64,000 bases of DNA from Nocardioidaceae bacterium (lineage in GTDB: Bacteria > Actinomycetota > Actinomycetes > Propionibacteriales > Nocardioidaceae): NCBI GenBank assembly GCA_017744365.1, contig JAGIBL010000002.1, forward strand, positions 930,001-994,000. The letters run 5' to 3'. The notes beneath the pieces are model-generated. The model did no database searches, had not been told where the DNA came from, and saw only the letters and a program-made list of their open reading frames with translations. Made by a program: the position numbers and the translations under genes. Position 1 is the stretch's first letter. Every line of letters starts with the position of its first letter. This document shows positions 1-8,454 of this stretch, in pieces.

Positions 1-71
1 ACGCCGTGGCGAGCGAGCTGACCGCCTCGCTGACGGCCGCCGCGGAGTCCGAGACCGGGGACGCGACGTGA
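1..71 (+). CDS. C-terminal end of a protein upstream of the PH-domain gene (partial)
   Basis: An open frame enters from the left edge and ends at TGA 69-71; the last 22 residues are alanine- and glutamate-rich and give no family signal. Its stop overlaps the GTG start of the next gene (GTGA at 68-71), which implies one operon. In actinobacteria the gene before a YdbT-like PH-domain protein is usually a shorter PH-domain protein (YdbS-like), so that is the likely identity, but this is inferred only from the neighbour. Confidence 0.5.
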   Translation, partial: AVASELTASLTAAAESETGDAT

Positions 72-1555
72 GCGAGGCGGTTCCCGAGGTTCCCGAGGTC
101 CCCTGGCGCCGGCTCGACCCGAAGATGCTGCTGGTGCATCCGGTCAGCGAGGTCGGCCGACTGGCGATCCCGCTGCTCCTGCTGGTGTTCCTCGGCAGCG
201 GCGGCATCGACGGCTGGCACGTGGCCGTCGTGGCGATCCCGGTCGCGCTCGGCCTGTGGCGCTATGCGACCACGCAGTTCCGGATCACCCCCGAGCACCT
301 CGAGCTGCGCGAGGGCATGATCGGGCGACACGTCACCCGGGCCCGGCTCGACAAGGTCCGCACCGTGGCCCTGGACGCCGGCCCGATCCACCGGGTGCTG
401 TCGCTGTCGAAGGTGAAGATCGGCACCGGCGACGACAACCGGCTGGAGCTGAACGCGCTCGGGACCGCCGAGGCGCGCGCACTGCGGTCCTCGCTGCTGC
501 ACCGGGTCGAGGAGCCCACCCTAGGCCCCGGCCTCGCGGACGGGATCGTCGCTCCCCCGGTGCTGGAGAGCGATGAGGTGCTGCTCCGGTTCGACCCGCG
601 CTGGCTGCTGCTGGCGCCGTTCACGGGGACCGGTCTGCTGATCGCGGCCGGTGCCGTCGGCGCCGGCTCGGGCCCGCTGCAGGAACCTGTCGGCAACCTC
701 GGCCAGCGGCTCTCCGACCGTGCCGACGGCATCCCGATCGTCGCCCTCGTGGCCGGCGGCGGGTTCCTCCTCGGCATCGCGCTCGTGGTGCTCTCGGTGG
801 CCGGGTACGCGCTGACCAACTGGGGCTTCCGGTTCTCCCGCGACCGGGCCGGGCGGTCCTGGCACATCACCAAGGGACTGCTCACCACCACCGAGACGAG
901 CGTCGACACCTCCCGGGTACGCGGGCTGTCGCTGTGCCGCCCCGCCGGGCTGCGACTGGTCAACGGCGGCACCGCGCGGGCGCTGGTGACCGGGCTCAAG
1001 GAGGACGACGACAGCAAGAGCTCCGCGCAGATCGCCCCGGCGGCGCCGTACCGGCTGGTGCACGACGTCTGCCTGCGGATCGCGGGCGACGACCTCGCGG
1101 TGGACGGCGCGCTGGTCGAGCACGGGCCACGGGCGGCGCGCCGCCAGCTGCTCCGGCCGCTGCGCGGGGTGCTCTGGCTGGTGCTGGCCGTGGCCGTCGT
1201 CGCGCTGTCCTTCGACCTGCCCTGGTGGGTGGCGCTGCTGCCCGCCGTGCTGGTTCCACTGGCGGTGTGGGCCGGGCGGGACCGGTACCGCGCGCTCGGG
1301 CACCTGCTCACCGCGCACCACCTGGTCGCCGGGGAGCCGAAGGTCAGCCGGCACCGCAACCTGCTGCTGCGCCGCGGCATCATCGGCTGGCGGGTCGAGC
1401 AGTCGTTCTTCCAGCGCCGCGCCGGCCTGGTCACCCTGGTCGCAACCACGGCCGCCGGCGAGAAACGGTACGCCGTCGTCGACCTCGCCGAGGACCGCGC
1501 CACCGCGCTCGCCCAAGAGGCCGTGCCCGGCCTGGTGGCCCAGTTCCTGGCCTGA
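68..1555 (+). CDS. PH domain-containing membrane protein (YdbT-like, bPH_2)
   Basis: This 495-residue membrane protein looks like the YdbT family: repeated bacterial PH-like (bPH_2) modules separated by paired membrane segments. Hydrophobic segments lie near residues 27-60, 178-200, 222-250 and 365-400. PH-like stretches follow at about 70-140 (with the typical FRITPEHLELREG start), 255-320 and 405-480 (LTAHHLVAGEPKVSRHRN). YdbS/YdbT pairs are known membrane proteins of unsettled function; a role in envelope stress or resistance to antimicrobial compounds has been suggested for Bacillus homologues. The GTG start at 68 overlaps the preceding stop by 4 bp, so it is translationally coupled to its partner. 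The gene is convergent with the SDR gene that ends at 1559. Confidence 0.85.
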   Translation: MSEAVPEVPEVPWRRLDPKMLLVHPVSEVGRLAIPLLLLVFLGSGGIDGWHVAVVAIPVALGLWRYATTQFRITPEHLELREGMIGRHVTRARLDKVRTVALDAGPIHRVLSLSKVKIGTGDDNRLELNALGTAEARALRSSLLHRVEEPTLGPGLADGIVAPPVLESDEVLLRFDPRWLLLAPFTGTGLLIAAGAVGAGSGPLQEPVGNLGQRLSDRADGIPIVALVAGGGFLLGIALVVLSVAGYALTNWGFRFSRDRAGRSWHITKGLLTTTETSVDTSRVRGLSLCRPAGLRLVNGGTARALVTGLKEDDDSKSSAQIAPAAPYRLVHDVCLRIAGDDLAVDGALVEHGPRAARRQLLRPLRGVLWLVLAVAVVALSFDLPWWVALLPAVLVPLAVWAGRDRYRALGHLLTAHHLVAGEPKVSRHRNLLLRRGIIGWRVEQSFFQRRAGLVTLVATTAAGEKRYAVVDLAEDRATALAQEAVPGLVAQFLA

Positions 1556-1558
1556 GCC

Positions 1559-2305
1559 TCAGATCAGCCGCTTGAGCAGGGGCAGCGGGGCGTGCTTCAT
1601 GACGACCGACATCGGGGCCCAGGGCAGGGGCGGGACGCAGGCGTCGGCGACCTCGCGCTCGATGGCCTTCACCATGGCGCGCACGCCCTTCTCGGTCGAG
1701 GACATCAGCGGCGTCGACTGCGCGACCTGGTCGTTCATCTCCGAGCGGATGTAGCCGGGGTAGAGCACGGTCACCTTGATCGGCTTGCCGTACAGCTCGG
1801 TCCGCAGACCCTCGGCGAGGTGCGCCACACCGGCCTTCGTCGCGGCGTACGTGGTCAGCGTCTTCGGCATCCCGCGCATCGCCGACATCGAGGAGATCAT
1901 CACGAAGTGGCCGGCGTTCTGGGCCCGGAAGATCTCCATCGCGGCCTCGGACTGCGCGAGTGCGGCCACGAAGTTCGTCATCGCGGTCTGCTTGTTCGCG
2001 TCGTACCGGCCGGTGCCCAGCGGCGCGCCCTTGCCCAGCCCGGCGTTGATGACGATCCGCTCGAGGGTGCCGAAGTCGGCCTGGAAGCCGCGGAAGACCT
2101 CGAAGACCTGGTCGTCGTCGGTCACGTCGAGCGCCCGGATCTCGACGCGGCGCGCGGGGTCGGCGGCGAGGATCTCGGCCTTGAGCTCCGCCAGCTTCTC
2201 CGTACGGCGGGCGCAGAGCGCGAGGTCGTACCCCTTGGCGGCGAACTGCCGGGCCATCTCGGCGCCGAGGCCGCTGCTCGCGCCGGTGATGAGGATCGTG
2301 CTCAT
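1559..2305 (-). CDS. SDR family oxidoreductase
   Basis: A 248-residue short-chain dehydrogenase/reductase. The N-terminal nucleotide-binding motif TGASSGLG is at residues 7-14, the NAG motif at 87-89, and the catalytic Ser138/139, Tyr153 and Lys157 (YAATK) are intact, so it should be an active NAD(P)-dependent oxidoreductase. The C-terminal 25 residues are hydrophobic and basic (ending LPLLKRLI), as in SDRs that associate with membranes. It is the last gene of a five-gene minus-strand operon, starting 9 bp after the histidine phosphatase stop; the rest of the operon handles acyl-CoA substrates, so a hydroxyacyl or ketoacyl substrate is likely. The exact substrate cannot be read from sequence. 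Confidence 0.85.
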   Translation of the reverse strand: MSTILITGASSGLGAEMARQFAAKGYDLALCARRTEKLAELKAEILAADPARRVEIRALDVTDDDQVFEVFRGFQADFGTLERIVINAGLGKGAPLGTGRYDANKQTAMTNFVAALAQSEAAMEIFRAQNAGHFVMISSMSAMRGMPKTLTTYAATKAGVAHLAEGLRTELYGKPIKVTVLYPGYIRSEMNDQVAQSTPLMSSTEKGVRAMVKAIEREVADACVPPLPWAPMSVVMKHAPLPLLKRLI

Positions 2306-2314
2306 GGCTACCCC

Positions 2315-2992
2315 TCAGCGGTAGGTGACGGCACCGGGGACGCCGTCGAGGTGGGACTGGTCGTTGTAGGTCAGCAGGTTCACCCCGCGGCTGCCCGTCA
2401 CCAGCCGGGTCAGTGCCGCGTTGACGGACATCCGGTTGAGCCGGGTCCAGAGGTCGGCCCGTCCGACCGCGGCACCCTCGCCCTCGGCGAGCACCGTGGC
2501 GACCGCCCACCCGATCGGCCCGCCTGAGGTGAACACCGCGACGGTGCCCTGCTGCGCCACCTCGACGGTCCGCTCCAGGGCCGCGTTCACCCGGGCACCG
2601 AAGCCGGCGAACGTCTCGGCGTAGTCGCGGTCCTCGCCCGCGATCCAGGCCGCGGTGGCGACCTCGAACCAGCGCTGGAACTCGGCCTTGGTCGGCTCCT
2701 CGTTGCCGTGCGGCGCCGGGTGCACCGCCAGCACGGAGAGGAAGTCGAACTCGTCCCAGCCCGGGTCGACCTCGACCGGGACACCGTGCCAGCCGGCCGC
2801 GCCGGCGCAGGTCTCCGCGGTCTCGCGGTGCCGGCGCATGGTGCCGTGCACGATCAGGTCCGCGCCGAGGGACCGCGCCGCCAGCGACTTGCCGAGCAGA
2901 CCGGCCTGCTCGAAGCCGGTCGGCGAGAGCGCGTCGTAGTCGTCGGCGCCGAAGGAGGCCTGGCCGTGCCGGACCAGGAGGATCTGACCCAT
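2315..2992 (-). CDS. Histidine phosphatase family protein (phosphoglycerate mutase-like)
   Basis: A 225-residue member of the histidine phosphatase superfamily. The phospho-acceptor motif LVRHGQ is at residues 6-11 (RHG 8-10). At the place where the second catalytic histidine normally occurs (SHGG), this protein has FTSGGPIG, so that His is a Ser; the end of the protein retains NDQSHLDG. This Ser variant marks a distinct subgroup and may alter or lower phosphatase activity. The ATG at 2992 overlaps the stop of the APH-like kinase (ATGA), which decides the start; a longer in-frame extension upstream lies inside the kinase gene and is rejected. In this operon it sits beside a predicted acyl-CoA kinase, so a dephosphorylating or housekeeping role towards phospho-intermediates is conceivable but unproven. 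Confidence 0.82.
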   Translation of the reverse strand: MGQILLVRHGQASFGADDYDALSPTGFEQAGLLGKSLAARSLGADLIVHGTMRRHRETAETCAGAAGWHGVPVEVDPGWDEFDFLSVLAVHPAPHGNEEPTKAEFQRWFEVATAAWIAGEDRDYAETFAGFGARVNAALERTVEVAQQGTVAVFTSGGPIGWAVATVLAEGEGAAVGRADLWTRLNRMSVNAALTRLVTGSRGVNLLTYNDQSHLDGVPGAVTYR

Positions 2993-4056
2993 CACAGGCT
3001 CCCGTCGATGACCCGCAGGCATCGCTGCTCGTAGTAGTGCACCGCCTGGCCGAACGCGGCGTAGACCTCGTTGGTGGTCTGGCCGTGGAACCAGCGGTAG
3101 TAGATCTGCTGGGCGATCACCGCGAACCGGAACAGCCCGTAGACCTCGTAGAACTTCCACTGCTCCGGGCTCACGTCGTAGCCCATCTGCGCGCAGTAGT
3201 AGGCCACGAGCTCCTCACGGGTGAACATCCCCGGTACGTTGCTCGGCTGACGGCGCACCAGCTGGAACATGTCGTCGTCGTCGGCCTGCACCCAGTACGA
3301 CAGCGTGCTGCCCAGGTCCATCAGCGGGTCCCCGAGCGTGGCCATCTCCCAGTCGAGAACGCCGACGATCCTGCTGGGGTCACGCTTGTCCAGGACCACG
3401 TTGTCGAAGCGGTAGTCGTTGTGGATCACGCAGTTCGCGACGTCCGCGGGCATCCGCGCCGCCAGCCAGTCCATCACCGTCTCGAAGCCGGGTGCGTCCT
3501 CGGTGATCGCGTGGCGGTACCGGGTCGACCAGCCGGTGATCTGCCGCTCGACGTACCCGGTGCCCTTGCCCAGCGCGGCGACGTCGGGGCGGCCGGTGTC
3601 CACCCGGTGCAGCCTGATCAGGGTGTCCACGAACGTGCGGCACAGGGCGCGAGCACCGTCCTCGTCGAGGGCGAGCGACTCCGGCAGGTCCTTGCGCGGG
3701 ATCAGCCCGTCGAGCCGCCGCATCACGTAGAAGTCCGAGCCGATCACGGACTCGTCGTCGCAGAACGCGACCATCTCGGGGACCAGGCCGAACGGCTCCG
3801 CGAGCGCGGACTGCACCCGGTACTCGCGGCCCATGTCGTGCGCCCCGGCGGCCTTCCGGCCGGCCGGCGGGCGGCGCAGGATCAGGTCCTGGGTCGCCGT
3901 ACGGAGGGAGTAGGTGAGGTTCGACGCGCCGCCGCCGAACTGCTGGATCTCCACCTCGCCGTCCAGCTCGACGCCCTGCTTGCCGAGCCAGGCGCGCACG
4001 GCCTCGACGTCGAAGGCGTCCTCCTCGCGGACCGGTGCCGCGCCTTCGATGCTCAT
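2992..4056 (-). CDS. Phosphotransferase family protein (APH/ACAD10-11-type, LvaA-like kinase)
   Basis: A 354-residue aminoglycoside-phosphotransferase-fold protein. The glycine-rich nucleotide loop GGGASNLTYSL is at 41-51, the catalytic loop IHNDYRFDN at 211-219 and the metal-binding DWE at 235-237, so all kinase residues are present. This subgroup accompanies acyl-CoA dehydrogenases: it is the N-terminal half of human ACAD10/11 and equals LvaA of Pseudomonas putida, which phosphorylates 4-hydroxyacyl-CoA before dehydratase-like removal by the partner dehydrogenase. Here the dehydrogenase is a separate gene two positions upstream, with an SDR between. Starts and stops overlap on both sides (ATGA at 4053-4056 and 2991-2994), so expression is coupled. 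Antibiotic phosphorylation is unlikely given the context. Confidence 0.87.
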   Translation of the reverse strand: MSIEGAAPVREEDAFDVEAVRAWLGKQGVELDGEVEIQQFGGGASNLTYSLRTATQDLILRRPPAGRKAAGAHDMGREYRVQSALAEPFGLVPEMVAFCDDESVIGSDFYVMRRLDGLIPRKDLPESLALDEDGARALCRTFVDTLIRLHRVDTGRPDVAALGKGTGYVERQITGWSTRYRHAITEDAPGFETVMDWLAARMPADVANCVIHNDYRFDNVVLDKRDPSRIVGVLDWEMATLGDPLMDLGSTLSYWVQADDDDMFQLVRRQPSNVPGMFTREELVAYYCAQMGYDVSPEQWKFYEVYGLFRFAVIAQQIYYRWFHGQTTNEVYAAFGQAVHYYEQRCLRVIDGSL

Positions 4057-4823
4057 GCGTCCCCCATCGCGTTCAGCCGGGCCGCCTGCTTGCGCATCAG
4101 GGCGTCGTACGCCGGCCGGTCGGTGGTCTTCAGCCCGTACGCCGCCCGCGCGGCCTCGTCGGGCAGGATCAGCTCCTCGCCTCGGTCCAGCGCGGCCAGC
4201 ACCTCGGCGGCGATCTCCTCGGGACCGAGCGGGGCGTTCGCGACCAGAGCGCCGATGACCGCGCCGACCGCGGCGTCCGAGCCCTGCAGGTGATCAACAA
4301 GCCCGGTGCGGAAGTACGACGGGCAGATCGCGTGCGCGGTGATCCCGTACGACGCCAGCTCGTGGCCGAGGGTCTCGGTGAGCGCGACCACGGCCGCCTT
4401 CACCGCGTTGTACGACGCCATCCCCGCCGGGTGCACGAGTCCGGCGAGCGAGGCCGTGTTCACGATCGTGCCGCTGCCCTGGGCCTTCATCATCGGCACG
4501 AAGACGCGCACGCCGCGGACCACGCCGAACAGGTTGATCTCGGTGATCCACTGCCACTCGTCGAGCCCGGCGACGTCGATGCGGCCGCCACCGGCGACAC
4601 CGGCGTTGTTGAACAGCAGGTCCAGCCCACCCCAGCGCTCGTCGACCCGGGCCCGCGCGGCCGCCCAGTCCGCGTCGCTGCGCACGTCGAGCTGCAGGTG
4701 CTCCACGGCGTCGAGCGGAGACGGGTTGAGGTCGGCGCTGATCACCTCGTCGCCGCGATCCAGGTACGCACGGCACAGAGCGAGTCCCAGGCCCGACGAC
4801 CCCCCGGTGACGAAGACCCGCAT
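4053..4823 (-). CDS. SDR family oxidoreductase (LvaD-like position in operon)
   Basis: A 256-residue classical SDR. TGGSSGLG at 6-13 is the cofactor loop, NNAG is at 72-75, and the catalytic Ser125, Tyr138 (YNAVK) and Lys142 are present. Asp31-Leu-Asn after the second strand suggests NAD(H) preference. It overlaps the acyl-CoA dehydrogenase stop at its ATG (4823) and the kinase start at its stop, placing it between the two enzymes of the proposed 4-hydroxyacyl-CoA route; in the lva operon an SDR (LvaD) reduces 4-ketoacyl-CoA to the 4-hydroxy form, and a similar role fits here by inference. The frame stays open upstream into the dehydrogenase gene, but that extension has no SDR features. Confidence 0.85.
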   Translation of the reverse strand: MRVFVTGGSSGLGLALCRAYLDRGDEVISADLNPSPLDAVEHLQLDVRSDADWAAARARVDERWGGLDLLFNNAGVAGGGRIDVAGLDEWQWITEINLFGVVRGVRVFVPMMKAQGSGTIVNTASLAGLVHPAGMASYNAVKAAVVALTETLGHELASYGITAHAICPSYFRTGLVDHLQGSDAAVGAVIGALVANAPLGPEEIAAEVLAALDRGEELILPDEAARAAYGLKTTDRPAYDALMRKQAARLNAMGDA

Positions 4824-6070
4824 CACAGGTGCTTCCCGATCTCGAGCCGGGCGACCAGGCCGCGGTGGACCTCGTCCGGACCGTCGGCCAGGCGGAGCGC
4901 GCGAGCATTGGTCCACATCGCCGCGAGCGGGAAGTCGTCGGTCATCCCGCCGGCGCCGTGCAGCTGCATCGCCATGTCGATGACCTGCTGGGCCACGTTC
5001 GGCACGATGACCTTGATCTGGCTGACCTCGGACAGCGCCTGCAGCGGGCCGCCGGTGTCGAGCTTCCAGGCGGCGTTGAGCACCAGCAGGCGGGCCTGGT
5101 CGATGGCGATCCGCGCGTCCGCGATCCGCTCGGGGTTGCCGCCGAGCTTGACCAGCGGCTTCCCGAACGCGGTCCGCGAGACGCCGCGCCTGATGGCCAG
5201 CTCGAGGGCCAGCTCGGCCTGCCCGATCAGGCGCATGCAGTGGTGCACCCGGCCCGGGCCCAGCCGGCCCTGGGCGATCTCGAAGGCCCGGCCCTCGCCG
5301 AGCAGGACGTTCGCCGCCGGCACCCGGACGTCGGTGAACGAGACCTCGCCGTGCCCGACGGGTTCGTCGTGGACGTGCATGGTGGTGAGCAGACGCTCGA
5401 CCTTCACGCCGGGGGTGTCGATCGGCACCAGCACCATCGTGTGCCGGTGGTGCCTGTCGGCCTCGGTGTTGGACAGCCCCATGAACACGAGGATCCTGCA
5501 GTCCGGGTGACCCACCCCGGTGGAGAACCACTTGGTCCCGTTGATGACGACCTCGTCGCCGTCGATAACCGCGGTGGCGGCCATGTTGGTGGCGTCCGAG
5601 GAGGCCACCGACGGCTCGGTCATGCAGAACGCCGAGCGGATCCGGCCGTCCAGCAGCGGGTCCAGCCACTGCTCCTGCTGCTCCGGGGTGCCGTACTTGA
5701 GCAGGACCTCCATGTTGCCGGTGTCCGGGGCGTTGCAGTTGAACACGTACGGCGCCAGGAAGGTGGCGCGGCCCATGATCTCGGCCAGCGGGGCGTAGTC
5801 GGTGTTGCTGAGGCCGGCACCGCCGTGGGTGCCGTACCGCTCGGCATAGGGGCCTTCGTGGCCGGCCGGGAGGAAGAGGTTCCAGAGGCCCTGCGCGCGG
5901 GCCTTGGCGCGCAGCTCGCCCATGATCGGCGACTCCTCCCAGCGACCCGCCTCCCGCGCCGCGGCCACGTCGCGGTGGTACTGCGCCGCGACCGGCTCGA
6001 TCTCCTCGGTGACGAACGCCGAGACCAGGGCGGCGAGCTCAGCGGCCCGCGGGGAGGGGCTGAAGTCCAT
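4823..6070 (-). CDS. Acyl-CoA dehydrogenase family protein (ACAD10/11-like)
   Basis: A 415-residue FAD-dependent acyl-CoA dehydrogenase, full length for the family. Recognisable blocks are FCMTEPSVASSDATN (flavin contact, about 152-166), TKWFSTGVGHPDC, the GRLGPGRVHHCMRLIG helix around 280-295, and the C-terminal ADGPDEVH. In ordinary acyl-CoA dehydrogenases the catalytic Glu sits in a YEG-type motif at that last position; here it is Asp, as in the ACAD10/11 and LvaC subgroup. It is the first gene of the five-gene operon and is followed directly by SDR and kinase genes with 4-bp overlaps. Together these features suggest it acts on phosphorylated 4-hydroxyacyl-CoA rather than simple saturated acyl-CoA; this is an inference from family and context. 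Confidence 0.88.
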   Translation of the reverse strand: MDFSPSPRAAELAALVSAFVTEEIEPVAAQYHRDVAAAREAGRWEESPIMGELRAKARAQGLWNLFLPAGHEGPYAERYGTHGGAGLSNTDYAPLAEIMGRATFLAPYVFNCNAPDTGNMEVLLKYGTPEQQEQWLDPLLDGRIRSAFCMTEPSVASSDATNMAATAVIDGDEVVINGTKWFSTGVGHPDCRILVFMGLSNTEADRHHRHTMVLVPIDTPGVKVERLLTTMHVHDEPVGHGEVSFTDVRVPAANVLLGEGRAFEIAQGRLGPGRVHHCMRLIGQAELALELAIRRGVSRTAFGKPLVKLGGNPERIADARIAIDQARLLVLNAAWKLDTGGPLQALSEVSQIKVIVPNVAQQVIDMAMQLHGAGGMTDDFPLAAMWTNARALRLADGPDEVHRGLVARLEIGKHL

Positions 6071-6091
6071 GGCCGTGACCCTAGCGGGCGG

Positions 6092-7873
6092 TCAGCGGCA
6101 CGCGGAGGTGATCTTCACCCCGTTGGGAGCAGGCAGGATCCCGGGGGTGAAGTCGAAGACCCCGTCACCGCGCTGGTCCGGGCCGGTGCGCAGATCGGCG
6201 GTCACGGTGACCTGCTGACCGGGCTTCAGCGCGAGCGGCAGCAGCGCGACCTGGCGGCCCTGGTGCTGGTCGGCGGTGATCGAGTGCGACTTCCCGTCCA
6301 CCGTCAGGCCCGTGATCTCCCCGCCGTACGGGCCGTAGAGCCGCAGGTTGAACGCGATCGTGCCCTTCGGTGCGTAGCTGCCGTCGCCGGTGACCCAGAC
6401 AGACAGCCCGGAGACGTCCTTCGGTGCCGTCGAGGTGAGCACGACCGACGCGCGCAGGTCCTGGGCCCCGTCGTTGCGGCAGTCCACCGCCGAGACCGCG
6501 CTGCGGTACTGGAGGTAGTAGTCCATCTTCGCGGCGGTGCTGTCGTTGAGGTACATCCCGACGTGCGGGCGCGGGTCCTCCTCGGCGGCCAGGTCGCCGG
6601 CGATGGCGGAGTCGGTGAGCCGGGCCTGCAGCTGCGGGTCGCGCAGCCACAGCAGCACCCGGTGCTGCTCGACCCCGGCGGCCAGTCCCTTGACCGCGAG
6701 CTCCTGGCTGCCCTGGCCGCTCATCACCGTGTCGAAGATCCGCTGCGCGACGCGCTCGAAGAAGTCGTCCTGGGCGACCGGGTCGTCGAGCGCCTGGTAG
6801 GTCTGGTTGAGCAGCGCGGCGACCACGTTCGTCGGCGCCAGGGTGATCCCGTTGCCGACGCCGATCGGCCCGGTGCCCTGCATCATCGCGGCCAGGGCCA
6901 GCGGGTCCACCGAGACCACGCCGTCGAGCTTCACGTGCTGGGTCCGCTCGACCATCAGCGCGGCGATCTGGGCGGCCTCGGGAAAGTCCGGGGTGAAGTT
7001 CGCGTCGCGCAGGTCGGAGGCGACGGTCGGGCCGTACTGCTGCGCGGTGTCCTTGGGCAGCCTCACCACCGGGCCGCTCAACCCGCGGTTGACGTCGGTG
7101 GCCGAGCCCTGCCAGCCCATGGTCACCCGCCCGTTCTCGGCGTGCAGCACCGCCAGAGAGCCGGGCAGGCCACCGGTGGAGCGCAGCTCGGCCGGGTTCT
7201 GCACGATGAGCAGGTAGTTCCGCGGTGTGCCCTCGCCGAGCAGGTTCGGGAGCAGCTCGAAGGCGGTCGAGGCCGCGGTCGCCGCGGTCCGGGCGCTCTC
7301 CACCTGCTCCTGCAGGTCGCCGACCAGGTCGTTGAACGGGAAGGTCAGCCCGTTGGCCTCGATCTCGTCGAGGTCCGCGCCCGCCTTCGCGATCGAACCG
7401 GCCGCTCGCCGTACGTCGGGAGTGAGCTGCCGGACCAGGCCGACGTCGATCTGGCCGCCCTTCGGCCGGAACTCCCCGGTCTTCACGGCCTGGCTGAGGC
7501 GCAGCGCCACCGGGGCGTTGTCCCGGGTGGCCGTGTCGAGCACGGCCGAGACCGTCTGCACCGCACCGATCGTCCTCCCGGCGAACGGCACGTGCCGGCC
7601 GATGTCCCACAGCAGCCCGTCGGTGGCATCGTGCGCGGAGCGGGTCTTCGCCCGCAGGTCGGTCAGGGCCTTGCCGGCACCGTCGAAGTCACCGGCGCGG
7701 ACGAGGTCCTGCACCTGGTCGGCGCGCTCGCGGGCGTCGGTCAGCGCGCGGGCAGCGGTGACCGCCTGCCAGACGAAGAGGCCGACGGCGACGAGGACGA
7801 CCACGGCGGCGGCGATGCCGAGCTGCCGCGGCGTGGGTCCGGAGAAGCGCCTGTCCGAGGTCGAGTCACCCAC
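6092..7873 (-). CDS. DUF4012 domain-containing membrane-anchored protein
   Basis: A 593-residue protein with a short cytoplasmic N-terminus, one membrane anchor at about residues 18-38, and a long extracytoplasmic part. The anchor is followed by a helical stretch and then the DUF4012 core, recognisable from GRHVPFAGRTIGAVQTV, the LLIVQNPAELRSTGGLPGSL block and GVVSVDPLALAAMMQGTGPI. DUF4012 proteins are common in actinobacteria and Patescibacteria, usually near exopolysaccharide or surface genes; the biochemical role is not established. The core resembles LytR-type envelope proteins only loosely. It starts 11 bp after the stop of the sortase-substrate gene upstream on the same strand, so the two form a small surface operon. 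Confidence 0.85.
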   Translation of the reverse strand: MGDSTSDRRFSGPTPRQLGIAAAVVVLVAVGLFVWQAVTAARALTDARERADQVQDLVRAGDFDGAGKALTDLRAKTRSAHDATDGLLWDIGRHVPFAGRTIGAVQTVSAVLDTATRDNAPVALRLSQAVKTGEFRPKGGQIDVGLVRQLTPDVRRAAGSIAKAGADLDEIEANGLTFPFNDLVGDLQEQVESARTAATAASTAFELLPNLLGEGTPRNYLLIVQNPAELRSTGGLPGSLAVLHAENGRVTMGWQGSATDVNRGLSGPVVRLPKDTAQQYGPTVASDLRDANFTPDFPEAAQIAALMVERTQHVKLDGVVSVDPLALAAMMQGTGPIGVGNGITLAPTNVVAALLNQTYQALDDPVAQDDFFERVAQRIFDTVMSGQGSQELAVKGLAAGVEQHRVLLWLRDPQLQARLTDSAIAGDLAAEEDPRPHVGMYLNDSTAAKMDYYLQYRSAVSAVDCRNDGAQDLRASVVLTSTAPKDVSGLSVWVTGDGSYAPKGTIAFNLRLYGPYGGEITGLTVDGKSHSITADQHQGRQVALLPLALKPGQQVTVTADLRTGPDQRGDGVFDFTPGILPAPNGVKITSACR

Positions 7874-7884
7874 AGGGGGCAGTC

Positions 7885-8454
7885 TCAGGCCTGACCGGCC
7901 ACCGTGTCGGCGTTTTCGGCACGACGGCGCGCCATCACGACGGCGCCGGCGCCGACCACGAGCAGCGCCATGCCGCTGAGGAAGATCAGGAAGTTCGGGC
8001 CGCCGGTGTTCGGCAGGTCGCCGCCGTTGTCCGGGGGCGAGACCGCGCTGCCCCGCGGGAGCACGGTGATCATGATGGTCCGCTCCCAGGTCGCCGCGGA
8101 TGCCGCGGTCCGGGCTGCCTTGGCCGCCTTGCGGGCGGTCGGCTGGGTGTAGGTGCAGGTGCCGTGCAGCGGGATCTTGGTGATCTTGGTGACCGCCGGC
8201 GCGGTGTAGGTGGTCTGGAACGGCGAGCCGTTGCTGCCCTGACCGGTGCGGACCACGCCGTTCCAGGTCAGGTGCCAGGCGCAGGTCACGTCAGAGGTGC
8301 CGGTGGCGGTGAAGGTCTCGCCGCCGAAGAGGACCTGGCGGTTCACGGTGAGGTCGATGTTGACGTCCGGGTAGGCGTGCGCCGCGGGGGCGAGTCCCGC
8401 CACCGCGAGCAGCGCCACGAGCGCTGCTCCGCACAGAGAAACGAGCTTCTTCAT
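7885..8454 (-). CDS. LPXTG-type cell wall-anchored protein
   Basis: A 189-residue exported protein. It begins with a signal peptide (MKKLV, hydrophobic 5-22, AHA cleavage at 25-27). Two cysteines (58 and 100) could form a disulphide in the small beta-rich middle. The C-terminus is a sortase signal: LPNTG at 147-151, a hydrophobic stretch at 154-175 and the basic tail ARRR. It should therefore be covalently anchored to peptidoglycan by a class E/F-type or general sortase. The ATG at 8454 has a GGGAG ribosome site 8 bp upstream and starts the signal peptide; a longer upstream frame gives an unlikely cysteine/arginine-rich leader. DUF4012 follows 11 bp downstream. No other domain was recognised. 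Confidence 0.82.
   Translation of the reverse strand: MKKLVSLCGAALVALLAVAGLAPAAHAYPDVNIDLTVNRQVLFGGETFTATGTSDVTCAWHLTWNGVVRTGQGSNGSPFQTTYTAPAVTKITKIPLHGTCTYTQPTARKAAKAARTAASAATWERTIMITVLPRGSAVSPPDNGGDLPNTGGPNFLIFLSGMALLVVGAGAVVMARRRAENADTVAGQA

Noticed and set aside
4829-7894. Long plus-strand frame opposite the acyl-CoA dehydrogenase and DUF4012 genes
   Set aside because: No domain or start signal, spans two convincing minus-strand genes; a codon-bias shadow.
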